64,000 nt of DNA from Metridium senile. Taxonomy: Eukaryota; Cnidaria; Anthozoa; Actiniaria; Metridiidae. Shown piece by piece: positions 13,701 through 24,177 of the stretch. The stretch is taken from positions 6,766,229 through 6,830,228 of the forward strand of contig OX459110.1 of the NCBI GenBank assembly GCA_949775045.1. Reading direction: 5' to 3'. Both the position numbers and the translations under genes were made by a program. Position 1 is the first letter of the stretch. Every line of letters begins with the position of its first letter. Under the pieces are notes generated by a model that worked only from the letters and a program-made list of their open reading frames with translations, was not told where the DNA came from and searched no databases.

Positions 13701-15029
13701 CCTCTGCAAATGTTAAAGCCGTTTGTCTGTACTCGGTTAGAGCTTTGTAGCTTTCCAGAAAGAAATAAAAAGGAAAAGGAAAATGAAAGTTAAACGTGCC
13801 ATATAACTAGTAGTTGTTTTGTGCAAATTTCAAAGCCGTTTTACAGTTAGAGCTTTGTAGCTTTTCCGAAAATAAAATTAAAATGAAAGTTAAACGTAGT
13901 AGTAGTTGTTTTGTGCAGTTTTGTTGATATGGTCAGAGTCATGCTGTTCGTTGAATAAAGCGGTGTTTTGTGTTGTAGTATTGGTATGCAGAATTTGGTC
14001 CTGTTATTATTAACGAAAAGGACAAAATCACGGTATTGGTATCCTATTGTGATTTCGATATAAAAAGGTCTAGGACGTCTATTTCCACGGATTGTTTTGA
14101 AATATTTGTTTGCGAGATGATGATTACTGTTCTCCAAAGTACAAGCAACTGTTAATGACGATTGTCTCCTGCTTACGTAGAGTCATGTCAGTGTACTACT
14201 GCATCATTTATAAATTAATATTGGAAAAATTAAAGACTGATTTTATCTGTCTTAATTTGTCACTACCAAATATAGATTGATTATTATAAAAGCTTAAAAC
14301 AATATCGGCTAGTCTCCGCAGGATAACTTAATGGTTGGTTGATTGATCTACATGTTGCTATGAAACGTTTGTGAGTGCTGCTGGGCACATTAAACCATTT
14401 CGACTGCGTCGATTCAATGGTATGAATAAACGACATTCTTTTCTATGCGAGAGTTTGTATTATTGCATGGAAATAGGTAAATTCTTATTACTTAATTAAT
14501 TTCAGTGTTTCTTTGTGATATTTTACTCCGACGAAGGGCTAAAGCTCGAAACGTCAATAAAGTTAAGTCAACATTTTGTTACGGTGTTACAAATTTCATT
14601 TTATTACCTATCGTTTATAAATACTTTGTTTTTATGGCTATGTTTAGAAACTAAAACAAAAGAAAGTGGCTCTTCTACTTTTAGTTTGTATTTCCTTTGA
14701 TGTTTTTAAATTATATAATTTAATAAATCTCTTTTTGTCTTTGTTTTTCAGAACTAAAGATAAATAAAAATAAGATACTGATCGCAAAACTCTTGTGATT
14801 AAAATCGAGGCACCGATGCAGATAATGAATTTTTAAGAATTAACAAATCCTTACCTAAACTATATAGTACATTGAACAATTCAATTCTACCTATTATTTC
14901 TCTTTCTTGATCGAAATTGAATATCACTAAACATGTTTATTTGGTAGACTTACTTTGGCTGTACGTTGTTGGTGTGTTGCAGTAAACAAGAAACACCACA
15001 GCAAACACTTGAACTACCAACTTGCTCAT
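1731..15029 (-). CDS. Secreted von Willebrand factor A (VWA) domain protein, nine exons, 3' end missing
   Basis: Exons on the minus strand: 15029-14954, 10455-10294, 8298-7597, 6142-6098, 4478-4388, 3924-3776, 3370-3182, 2307-2158 and 1939-1731. All have AG/GT borders and compatible phases, giving 591 codons without a stop. The start is the ATG at 15029, which opens a signal peptide (MSKLVVQVFAVVFLVYC). Residues 26-330 form a region I do not recognise. A VWA domain follows at about 334-516: the metal site (MIDAS) is complete, with DESGS near the domain start, the threonine of GGTDT, and LLTDG. VWA domains usually bind protein ligands through a divalent cation. After it comes VSPGKTRYFTVDS, which may begin a beta-sandwich linker. 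No later exon or stop was found in 1-1730, so the gene probably runs off the left edge. Ligand and role are unknown. The splice model is mine; the VWA call is firm. Introns hold a 1.1-kb pentanucleotide array and a foldback element. Confidence 0.88.
4667..6003. mobile_element. Foldback element with 10-bp tandem repeats in its arms, 7-bp TSD
   Basis: Terminal repeats CGATGCTGTCTAAAAGTA at 4667 and its complement ending at 6003, flanked by tgctttt on both sides (4660-4666, 6004-6010). Inside the left end about 13 copies of a 10-bp unit (acgagtgacc) occupy 4688-4827; the right arm has only about three (5956-5985). Both arms then continue as A-rich matched sequence (4830-4960 against 5785-5940). 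The centre holds a hairpin at 5476-5588 and shares sequence with 26588-26780. No transposase is seen, so it is non-autonomous. The element lies in an intron of the VWA gene. Confidence 0.85.
7262..7378. repeat. Dispersed LINE-tail-like repeat in hairpin form
   Basis: The block ataacattgtcatataaaa at 7285 faces its inverted copy ttttatatgacaatgttat at 7360. The inverted copy with its flank matches the LINE tail at 10739-10770. It looks like two tail fragments in opposite orientation. Confidence 0.45.
7409..7556. mobile_element. MITE with TTTAACCCGTGAAATAG arms
   Basis: Inverted repeats around aacccgtgaaatag, about 148 bp long. A close copy lies at 20217-20361, with the inner loop in the opposite orientation. 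Confidence 0.7.
9745..10103. mobile_element. MITE with GAGTACAATTTGG ends, TA TSD
   Basis: GAGTACAATTTGGTAACTGG at the left and its near complement ending ccaaattgtactc at the right, flanked by TA. 359 bp in intron 2 of the VWA gene. It shares the GAGTA start with the element at 17963. Confidence 0.6.
10580..10780 (+). mobile_element. LINE 3' end feeding into the pentanucleotide array
   Basis: Plus-strand translation gives VCAPILWNALPL followed, after decay, by a stretch like FKxxLKTYLF: the usual end of a CR1-type ORF2. The sequence caataacattgtcatata at its 3' end recurs at 7285-7378. It runs directly into the AATAT array at 10780, as expected if the array grew from the short-repeat tail of a LINE. 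Confidence 0.6.
10780..11919. repeat. 1.1-kb pentanucleotide array in three blocks: ATAAT, GTAAT, ATAAC/ACAAC
   Basis: 10780-11295 is ATAAT with a few GTATA variants clustered toward its right end; 11296-11468 is pure GTAAT; 11480-11919 is ATAAC with an ACAAC block at 11545-11614. Frames stay open on the minus strand only because the unit is short. It lies in intron 1 of the VWA gene, next to a LINE end. Confidence 0.97.
12821..12869. repeat. 50-bp dispersed repeat (actagcccgacttc), first copy
   Basis: Same block as 30734-30781, here free of the foldback arms. Confidence 0.6.
13024..13266. mobile_element. Tc1/mariner-type MITE, TA TSD
   Basis: Inverted ends CAGTGCTGCTAATTCAACC, with matched interior gtgattggctaataaactcg, flanked by TA on both sides. 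243 bp; no coding capacity. Confidence 0.8.
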
Positions 15030-16315
15030 TTTTGAAGTAATCTTCCTTTAAGAAGAAACTATTACTTGTTTGTAGCAGCTTGTTTTCGGCTCAGTCGTAG
15101 CCAAGACTGGGGCCTCTGTAATTTTGTCAATCCGTTTGACTATTCGCCACACCTTGAGGAAATAATTTCATTGGTTCAATGTGACGTCATCTCTAAATGC
15201 TATTGGTTAAGAGCGCCATGTAACAAATTTGATGGACGTTTTGACATTTTGACTATAATATGGTATATACATCCCGAATTCGCTTGGATGATTCAAGACA
15301 AAGGATCACCCAAGCGAATTCGTGAAAGGTTTATTTATTTCTGCGAATAGAGATGAAAAAGGACCGCGCGGTATGCCAGTTCAATAAACATTCGAATCCT
15401 GCATCTTCAGATAAATTATTTAAGTATTTTCATTGTATTATCCTTTCCTTTAATTTAATTTTGAAAGATAAATTCTATTTTTTTTTTTTTTTTATTTAAA
15501 TTTAATTTACTATTTGATTTTTGATAAATTTTACAACATGACTGATTTTTTTTAAATTGCATCCTGAAATTATTCTATTTAAGTCAATAATGTTTTTTAA
15601 TGTGTATTAGAATCATTCGTAGTACTCAATCGTTCTCTTTATAAATGTTATTGTTTTTCCTGTCAAGCTTTTGATCGATATCGGATTGTCTAGCTTGACT
15701 GACCCAAACATAATTGCAAGCGGATTTGATATTTCTTTTAACTCGCTCGTATTATGTCAAAACCCCACCAATTTATCTGAATTTTACATGTGTTACTTCA
15801 AACATTTTTTAAAATGCTTAAACGTCGCTAACAGTAAATTAAAACAAAAATTATAAGCCGCGATTGCCGCAACAATCCGATTTTCTAACGATGGTATTTC
15901 CATATATTGCGCTCTCGTAAAAAATGTCTATCGATTTCCATGAAACTTCAGATTCCTAATAATATTGCAGTTTGCCAAGTTTTAACAATTAAAATTCTTA
16001 GAGCGGGAGCGACTTAAAAATTGACCATAAAACCAATATATTATACACATGCGATAGCAACTCCACAAGTATAGAACAGAAACAAACAAATATTCACAAG
16101 TTATAAAATTGCTTTAATTTCAAAGTCATAACTACTGTAAAAATGACTGCCGGAGTGGTTTATGCTTTACTGGGACAACAAACGTGCTTTTAAAATAGCT
16201 AAATATTAGCATATTCTCTAAATTAAGCTCACAAAAAAATAGAGAAACGTCGTCCACAAGCTAAGTGGGCCCCATCATTAATATTTGAGATTATATTTTT
16301 GATTTTTATATATAT
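15030..16315. other. Upstream region of the VWA gene, no gene recognised
   Basis: Contains a hairpin with gaattcgcttgg arms (15275-15322) and T-rich tracts. The promoter should lie just above 15029, but I see no clear TATA or initiator that decides it. Confidence 0.4.
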
Positions 16316-16483
<168 letters not shown>

Positions 16484-16540
16484 CAAATATAAAGCTATAT
16501 CAAGTTTACTTCAAAATTTTGTTATGAATTGTCTTACGTA

Positions 16541-16786
16541 CGGTTTCGGTCTGTGCACCGATATTCCACATCAGTGCAATCAAATTAAAATGGTTATCAT
16601 TTCAATAACTATCGGTGGCACTGATTCCGATCGTCTGAGATCCGTCCCTATTCGGAATCAGAGCCACCTATAGGATCGGCTGAGATCCGTCCCTTTTCAG
16701 TCGGAATCAGTGCCACCGATATAGTTATTGAAATGATAACCATTTGATTGCACTGATGTGGAATATCGTTGCACAGACCGAAACCG
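16541..16786. mobile_element. MITE, near-perfect hairpin, TA TSD
   Basis: 246 bp: CGGTTTCGGTCTGTGCA and its complement at the ends, arms matching for about 100 bp (ttcaataactatcggtggca), flanked by TA. Confidence 0.8.
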
Positions 16787-17960
16787 TAGAAGTGTTCGGA
16801 ATTGAATTCATTAACGCAAACAAATAAAGTTTTGAATCAAGCACTGTAAATTTTGGTTTGTTATTTTGAAATATAGCCCGTACAAGATCAATTAAATAGC
16901 CCAGTATGTTATATAGTAAGTAAACTACCTCAGCATAGAAGCCCGCCGTAGATCACGTGATCTATTAACGTGGCAAAGTGTAGAGTGGTACGGGTAGCAG
17001 TCATGACAAGTTGTTTTAAGTTTAATGAAATCATGATTTTTTTATATTATTAATTATCCACAAACTGTATTTTAAATAACTGTTTCATTCATTTGAATAT
17101 CTGTCAGTTTTTCCATATTTTTTAGTATTTTTTTTAAGAAATATATATGTAATTCTTAAGTGCTTATGTAGAAGTGTTTGTGTATGTTGTGAGCGATGTA
17201 AGTCCCGGTTTAGTTCGAGAAATATCTGGTATTATTTTAAGAAATATACATTGAGTTCATAAGTGTTTAATGCAAGGGCGATGTATTTGAACCGACTGTA
17301 AGTGTGGAGCAAACGGTGGTATTTAAATTGTGAAAGAAATTAGTAAACGAAAAGTAAATAAAAATTAAAAATGTAAAAATATATATAACAGCGATTAAAA
17401 TCAACGATATGTATAGAAGAAGGCGCAAAGTGAACTCGAGTTCGTGTGGAAATATGTGACTGCCTCGGGGGAGGGAGAGGACGTATAAACATTGGAAGGG
17501 AAGGAAAACCGAAGGGAAGATAAGTCGATAGTCCTACCAGAGGACTTGAACTATGAAAAAGTGATGAAAAAAGTGAGCTATGATATAAAGAAGTACAGAT
17601 GGAGCTTCAGCGTGCTAATTTTTACGATGTAGCCGTGAATACAACCATATTGACAACTGAACACAGACTGTAAGTACTGTATCAAAGTAATTAAGGTATC
17701 AAAAATATAGGTACTTATCTAGGAGGGGGGGATCTCTGAAATTATCCGTAGGAGGGTGAAATTATAGGTAGGAGGGGGGATCACTGCAACGAATGTTTAA
17801 ATATGGAAACGACTCTTGGATTCAGTCAAAATATTCGTTTGTTGTTGTTGTATACGCAGAGCGATGAGATGACCGTGCGAGCTGGCTGCAGGTTCGACTA
17901 AACTGAGTAGTATGCTAATTAATTCTCACACATTTATACTAGTGAGACCGCTGAGAATAG
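16787..17960. other. No gene recognised
   Basis: AT-rich; a short direct repeat of tttaagaaatata (17150, 17240) and of aggtaggaggggg (17705-17780) is all I see. Confidence 0.45.
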
Positions 17961-17962
17961 TA

Positions 17963-18658
17963 GAGTACAAACATTAGAGTGGTTTTCATTAACCCGTGAA
18001 ACAAAGTGTAATAGGGAAAGAGTAATAAAGTGTATTAATGTGTAATAGTGCTATTGAACAAATGATTATAGAGTGGTTTTCATTAACCCGTGAAACACAC
18101 TTTAGCGTAATATGCTTTATTACACTTTATTACACTTTAACTTTAACTTTGTGTTTTATAATCCGTTTGTTCAATAGCACTATTACACATTAATACACTT
18201 TATTACTCTTTCCCTATTACACTTTGTTTCACGGGTTAATGAAAACCACTCTATAACACAAAGTTAAAGCTAAAGTGGAATAAAGGCCTCGTCTACACGA
18301 ATCCGATCCGGCTGAAACCGCATAGAAATATTTGCGTCCACACGAATCCGCGTATCCGGAGGATTCAAGTAACAGTATGCGGTTTCGGTGACCGGAATCA
18401 ATGGATTCGTGTGGACGATAGGCCGATTCGCATCATTTCAAAAGTATCCGGATCCGTGTAGATGGGGTCAAAGTGTAAAAAAGCATATTACGCTAAAGTG
18501 TGTTTCACGGGTTAATGAAAACCACTCTATACCCGTGAAACAAGTAGTACTAATTAGTACTAAATAGTGCTAATTAAACAATAGAAAACAATATAGAATT
18601 AGCATAAAATATCACTATTTAGTACTATTTATGTTTCACGCTTTTAATGTTTGTACTC
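17963..18658. mobile_element. Composite MITE cluster: outer element with a 550-bp insertion block
   Basis: Outer ends GAGTACAAACATT / AATGTTTGTACTC. The outer element's own arms (gtgaaac, tagtactaattagtac) are interrupted after TA at 17975 by a block carrying four GAGTGGTTTTCATTAACCC ends at 17977, 18071, 18251 and 18527, plus a 185-bp Harbinger-like element. The order of arms is described in the findings. Confidence 0.7.
18285..18469. mobile_element. Harbinger-like MITE, 3-bp TSD (aaa), copy 1
   Basis: Ends GGCCTCGTCTACACG and complement of GACCCC-type, interior ccgaaaccgcat arms, flanked by aaa. It is inserted in a MITE arm whose uninterrupted form can be read from the opposite arm at 18111-18135. 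Confidence 0.7.
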
Positions 18659-18712
18659 TAATATACTTAGCATTGTAAGAGCCAAATTATGTTTGGATTA
18701 TGCTAATAAACC

Positions 18713-18868
<156 letters not shown>

Positions 18869-19437
18869 ATGGACGGGCCTTGACAGAGGCCAGATAAGGA
18901 CGATATGATGATGAAGAAGAAAGAATTTCACAGCTGGCTCGACGTTTGGGCCGAACCGAACCAGCTACTCCCATGCAACGTCTAGCCGTTCATGAAGTAT
19001 AAACGAACCAAGCAATAATAGGATTATAGGATTATAATGTCACTTTTCGAGTTAAATTTGTTTTCCATAAAAACGAATTTATTTTAATATCTCTGGAAGT
19101 ATGTAACATTATGATTTTTTTGTTTCAATAATCAAAAGTTTATGTTATAAATGTTATAACCTTTAAATAAAAAAAAAATCAACCAAATTTTTGGCTTAAA
19201 GGTTCACAGTAACCTTAAGGCTAGATGCCTATCGGACAGCAATATCTAAGTTGTTCCAGTTAGCGGCCGCATGAAATATAAAACGTTGTTTGCCCCAATT
19301 AGTACAATTACTAGTAAAATTAAAATCAAAATCTATGATATTGTTAAGGCATTTATATACAGCTATATACAGCGATTGCGGCGTCGGCGGATAGCCAATT
19401 CAACTGATTAAGGGCTTGGGTCGCAGAAAAGTACTTA

Positions 19438-19632
19438 GACCCCGGCTACACGGATCCGGATACTTTTGAAACCGCATACTTTTTGATGCGAATCGGCCTA
19501 TCGTCCACACGAATCTAGTGAATGCGGTCACTGAAACCGCATACTTTTGAATAGGAAACGATCAACAGGATTCGTGTGGACGCAAATATTTCTATGCGGT
19601 TTCAGCCGGATCGGATTCGTGTAGAAGAGGCC
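19438..19632. mobile_element. Harbinger-like MITE, 3-bp TSD (tta), copy 2
   Basis: 195-bp element GACCCCGGCTACACGG ... GAGGCC flanked by tta at both sides; matched arms with tgaaaccgcatac. A TTA-like 3-bp duplication is typical of PIF/Harbinger. Confidence 0.75.
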
Positions 19633-20160
19633 TTAGGTTGGTCTAAAATCAATCTTGCAGCATTATTTTGCAATATTTGAAGGTGTTGCATGAGTACTTC
19701 ATTGTTTTTATCACCCCAAACTAAATCGGCATAATCAAAATCAATGCGAACCAATGCTATCAAGCTCCTACTATATTATACACGACCTTTCTCAAATGTG
19801 GGATGCCAAATGGGGTGCTTAGTTGTGCGTTGCAAATAAAGTTTGTCTCCAACTTGGACTTTTCTTCAAGAAACTTTTATAATTTAGTTTTAAATAAGTG
19901 TTGGAGTTTTTGAAGCCCTTCAATAAACTCACAGGTCGTGTTTTATCAGGTTTTAAAACACTCGGCTACGCCTCGTGTTTTAAAACTGACTCCTGCTCGT
20001 TTATTAAGCAGTACTTAAAAACTCATAAATTATTCATGAGGCAATTGGCCAACCTGAAGGCGCGATTTTGATCACTTGCAGATACTTGATACCAGCGTAA
20101 GTACGGCGAGTGCTTGTAATTTCCAGTTCAAGTCATATAGCATTATATTTATTTGTCTTA

Positions 20161-20492
20161 GACCCCGGCCGTGTACACGGATCCGGATACTTTTGAAACC
20201 GCATACTTTTTGATGAAGAGTGAAGTCATTTAAGCCGTGAAATAGATATTAGACTAATACACCTTAGCAGTCTCTAATTCCATTGTTTTCTTTTGTGTCT
20301 ATTTGACTATTACACTTTAGCAAGCAATTTCTATTTCACGGGTTAAATGCCTTCACTCTATCGTCCACACGAATCCAGTGCATCCGGTCACCGAAACCGC
20401 ATACTTTTGAATTGGAAACGATCAACAGGATTCGTGTGGACGCAAATATTTCTATGCGGTTTCAGCCGGATCGGATTCGTGTAGACGAGGCC
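20161..20492. mobile_element. Harbinger-like MITE, copy 3, interrupted by another MITE
   Basis: Same ends and arms as copies 1 and 2, split at 20216 by the 145-bp MITE of the 7409 family. Flanks are tta and gta, one mismatch. Confidence 0.75.
20217..20361. mobile_element. MITE of the 7409 family nested inside a Harbinger-like MITE
   Basis: AGAGTGAAGTCATTTAA and complement at the ends. It replaces about 12 bp of host element (cgaatcggccta in the copy at 19438), so the insertion or a later event deleted target sequence. Confidence 0.7.
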
Positions 20493-20621
20493 GTATATAA
20501 TTCAATCCAGTCCTCATTATCGGCCTTTAAAGATTACTAGCTTACCCTCCGACTCTACTAGTAAACATCATCAGACTTAGAAATAATTCACTTGATGGCG
20601 ATTTTTTTCAAAAAAAGTATC

Positions 20622-20715
20622 TGCGTACCAAAGCCAGGATTCGAACCGAGACCTTCTCCATTGCTACCCTCGCATTAAGCCATTTAAAGCATTAAAGCCA
20701 TTATGCTACTGAGTC
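20622..20715 (-). other. tRNA-like sequence (tRNA pseudogene or SINE head)
   Basis: On the minus strand an A-box-like TAGCATAATGGC (20708-20697) and a B box GGTTCGAATCC (20647-20637) are followed by a run of seven T (20616-20610) that could end pol III transcription. The A-B distance is stretched by an inserted repeat of attaaagccatt, the T stem has a mismatch, and I cannot pair a 7-bp acceptor stem. So it is not a normal tRNA gene. Confidence 0.4.
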
Positions 20716-20858
20716 ATTCAATAGAAAGTTTGAAACAAAAGTAAGTTTAATGTCATCAAGCATTAACATTCAAGTTCTTTAGCATTCCTCTGAATAGAAT
20801 TGAAAAGCGATTGTTTTCATATTTCCTTGTGGGAATTCATTGACAATGATCATATCTT

Positions 20859-21232
20859 GGCCGGTACACACCAGGGAGCTTGCTCCCACAACACGCTCTC
20901 GCAACATGTTTCCGGAGCAAAGCTCCCTCGTGTGTACCAACGATTTCACGCAAACTGGTTAAATGTGAGGAAGCAAGCTTCAGGAGCAAATCTGTTGCAG
21001 GAGCGTGTTTCAGGAGCATGCTCCCTCGTGTGTACTGAAACTGTTCTACCGCGCAACAACCTGTCTCCAGTTGGCCAATCAAATTGTTGGATTTAAACTA
21101 TATCTCATGCTCTGGTCGGGTTGTTTGCATCGTTTCGCTCCCTCGTTTCCCTCGTGTGTACTGGTCTTGCAAAATGACTCAGGATAACCCAGGAGCATGT
21201 TGCGGGAGCAAGCTCCCTCGTGTGTACCGGCC
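20859..21232. mobile_element. MITE with GGCCGGTACACAC ends and internal gagcaagctccctcgtgtgt repeats
   Basis: Inverted ends GGCCGGTACACAC, with several internal copies of gagcaagctcc / ctccctcgtgtgtac in both orientations. Target duplication unclear (ctt / ttt). Confidence 0.6.
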
Positions 21233-21913
21233 TTTAGGATTGCTTTTACTTGCTACATTTTAAACCGTCTCCTCGGCTTTAAAATTATTTTTTACCATGT
21301 AAAATTCTTTATTTTTATTCAAAGATTTCTCCCGAATAATTAATTCGTTGTAGAAGTTAAGTATTTCAAAGGCCTACAATTCGGAATGGACGGGGGTTTC
21401 AAGTCCAAGGCGAAGCCTCATTGTCGGCCTTAAAACATTACATCAAGTGCCAAAGAGAGCAAAACAACTAAAGAAATGGAATGTTTTTATATTAAAGCTT
21501 TTAGGATAGATATAAAAGACTGAAAAAGACTGACTTCAGGATTATTTATTGATGGTCATGCAACATATTTTTGACCGCTGAGTAGTTAGTTGGTGGAAAA
21601 CAGTCAATTTTGCCACTCTCACGTGATACACTCTCGACAAATAAGATACTAGGAAAAGTGAACTTTTACACTTGATATATAATAATAGTGTTTGTTATAT
21701 AACAACCGTCAAAGTTCATTTTTCTCACACTTTGATAGGGCGAGAGGGTATCACGTGAACGTGAACAAATTTGGATGTTTCCCCGGCAACGACTCTCAGC
21801 GGGCAACAATGTTATTTACCGGGAAATAACAAAACCGGAAGTCGATTGAGTAAAAAGCGGGAAAATCCCAGCACAGCACGCGCGTTTCAAAATCGTTGAA
21901 CCCGAGAGACAGC

Positions 21914-22152
21914 ATGGAGGAAAGTAAGAGATTTGCACGAAGAACAGAGGAAGATATTGAAAAGTTGTTGGACGAAAAGAGTCTAAATCCACAAAGAACT
22001 CCACCAAAGAAGCCGTGAAAATTCTAAGGGACTTTTGCTTAGAAAAAGGAGTTTCTGCCGACTTTGAAGAGCTAAGCAAACCTGAATTAATCCACTTGTT
22101 AAAACAGTTCTACGCAAGTGCAAGAAAGCGAGATGGCTCGTTTTTTCTTTGA
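21914..22152 (+). pseudogene. Crypton-type tyrosine recombinase N-terminal fragment, frameshifted
   Basis: From the ATG at 21914 one frame reads RRTEEDIEKLLDEK. Near 21978 the homology moves to another frame, which continues NSTKEAVKILRDFC, then ADFEELSKPELIHLLKQFY, and ends ARKRDG before a stop at 22150-22152. This order (LLxxK, STKxAVKIfR, FEELSKxEL, L..FYxxARK) is what I recall for the N-terminal SAM-like part of Crypton-derived proteins in animals. One base appears lost at the frame change and the catalytic part is absent here, so this is a dead 5' fragment or a first exon that has decayed. Family assignment is from memory of the pattern, not a search. Confidence 0.6.
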
Positions 22153-22629
22153 GAGTTGGTATATAACAAAACACTTATAGACTGAAACCTCGGGAAACAG
22201 TATGTTTTGTGGTCCCGAGACATACCGTTTCCCTCGGTCTCAGTCAATAAGTGATAATTATTTTTTGTGTGTTTTCGTTGCATTCGTCCCCACCCCTCCC
22301 CCTTTTTGCTCTTGCACTACAAACGAGTGAACATGTGAGTTATAAATCTAAACATGATAGCACACGAACTGGGAAAGTTTTAAACGCCAATTAACATAAA
22401 AAGCACAGTTTAAAACTTTCGTCCCAGTTTATTATCTGTAAAAAAAAAGGTTGATTGCGTCACCAAAATAAACTACTCGGAGCCATCGTAACTGGTTTTA
22501 AGATGAACTCAAAAGTTGATTGGGAATTTTTAAATTAGGATTTACTTGTTTCAATTTCACACTAGAACACTTTTTAAACAATTTTTTTAAAGAAATTTCA
22601 GACACAAAATGGCGGTTAAATATTATTCT

Positions 22630-22702
22630 TAATAATAATAATAATAATAATTTTTATTTATAAAGCGCAAATACAAATCTGTTCTAAGCGCTATACATTA
22701 AT
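22630..22702 (-). mobile_element. CR1-like LINE 3' UTR tail
   Basis: Read on the minus strand, a GCGC-bearing stem (tatagcgcttagaac / gcgctttataaat) leads into ATT repeats, the same layout as the tail at 51340-51400. Only the tail is recognisable. Confidence 0.5.
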
Positions 22703-22936
22703 AGCTGAATGACGTTAAAACAACAGGATGTTGAACAACAGGATGTTGACATTTATTGAATTTGACTTTCGTATGATATGAAAATTATGCAAATCTCGGA
22801 CGTACGGCATAATGTTTTATATTATACTCATCCAATAATTGCGAAATGTTTTGGTAATATGTAAATAAAAAAAATCAAATAGTTTGCATGCAATAGTATT
22901 ATTATGACCATTATTTCGTTGTAACACTTCTTCTTA

Positions 22937-23077
22937 GAGTGATTTTCATATGACCATGGAAGGATAGGCAAACTAATGGTTATTAGTTAACACTAAACCC
23001 ATTGTTTACTTTTGTTCTTTATCAACTACCACAAACTAAATGGTCTGTTTTCTTGCACAGTCATATGAAAATCACTC
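22937..23077. mobile_element. MITE with GAGTGATTTTCATATGAC ends, TA TSD
   Basis: 141 bp; GAGTGATTTTCATATGAC and its complement, flanked by TA. The GAGTG start links it to the cluster at 17977-18527. Confidence 0.7.
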
Positions 23078-23405
23078 TAAGATAAAAAATCGCCAACCCT
23101 AACTAAAAATGGCTCAAGTCTGTCAATTTTTGTAATCATTCTAAGTCGGCATTAAACGCAACAGCGTCGTAATTTTACAGAGACCGAAATATGACGAACT
23201 TGCGTCTGACGTAAACAGGAACGCCGGCTCCTAAAATTCTTTGGTTGGGCTTTAAACATTAGCCATACGTCTTGTTATATAACTTAAAAATTAAAATAAA
23301 ATTAAACATATACATACTTAAAAATCATTGTCGCAGCCGAAGCTACAATCAACACTCCAAGACTGCAAAGGATGTTAGTATTTTTTCTCTTGTCAAATCA
23401 ATTTA

Positions 23406-23617
23406 TTAGTATTTCGGCATAATATCATTGCCATGGCAAGCATTTGCAGTGGTTGGAGTTGAACCAAATATCTTGTTAAAAAGTGTAATAGATGGATCAA
23501 TGACCGGCATCCTTTGCATTCCTGGAATGTTGACTGTTGCTTTGGCTGGGACAACAACGTTGAATTAGGTGTATATTGGAGCATCCCAATAGTCCCATCC
23601 ACAGTTCCCTGCACCAT
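23406..23617 (-). pseudogene. Coding remnant of an unrecognised secreted-type protein
   Basis: On the minus strand one frame reads GAGNCGWDYWDAPIYT, a TAA, then NVVVPAKATVNIPGMQRMPV and on to ACHGNDIMPKY before a second TAA at 23406, with AATAAA overlapping that stop. The composition (paired Cys, Trp, Gly and Pro, no low complexity) reads like real protein, and it continues sensibly through the internal TAA, so I take it as a decayed exon with one nonsense change. Its 5' side is cut by an inverted-repeat element at 23621. The family is unknown; a chance open frame remains possible. Confidence 0.42.
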
Positions 23618-23620
23618 CGA

Positions 23621-23767
23621 AAAAGGGAGCCGGGCCTTTGCATCGAAGCGAGACATTGAAGCGAGACGAACGTTGAGCTTTTAACAGCTTACCGGACAAT
23701 TATTCACGTTTCAATTATTGCAAGCTCAACCTTCGTCTGACTTCAATGTAAAGGCCCGGCTACCTTT
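23621..23767. mobile_element. Inverted-repeat element, about 45-bp arms
   Basis: AGCCGGGCCTTTGCATCGAA ... and complement of AGCCGGGCCTTTACATTGAA; a central loop between aacgttgagctt and aagctcaacctt. It abuts the 5' side of the coding remnant at 23406-23617. Confidence 0.6.
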
Positions 23768-24177
23768 CAAGATGGCGCAAGGGAAGGGAACTATTCTGAC
23801 GCCGTCGCATTACTGTTCTGGCCGTGGTACCATCACTTTTCACCAGCCTCTAACCATAATCCAGGCATTGTACTAAAATAATATCTTTACAGATATGGTC
23901 ATTCATCGGAGGCTCGACAAAATCACTCCATTAAAGAGCAATTTAATAAATACGCTGTATTAATAAGATGTGCCTTGATATAGCAGGCCGCTGTCAATCA
24001 TCTCTAGGGCTGATACATAAGTCCTTTGTCATCTTTATCTGGGAAAGAATAAATTAAGAAAAGTCAATGACCGTAATGGTGATGACCGTTGTGGTGATGC
24101 ATAAAACAAAAACGCTCCTCAATTTTGCTGCTTTGTACAGCATACTAAAACTAAGTCGCAATACATGTTACGTTTTA

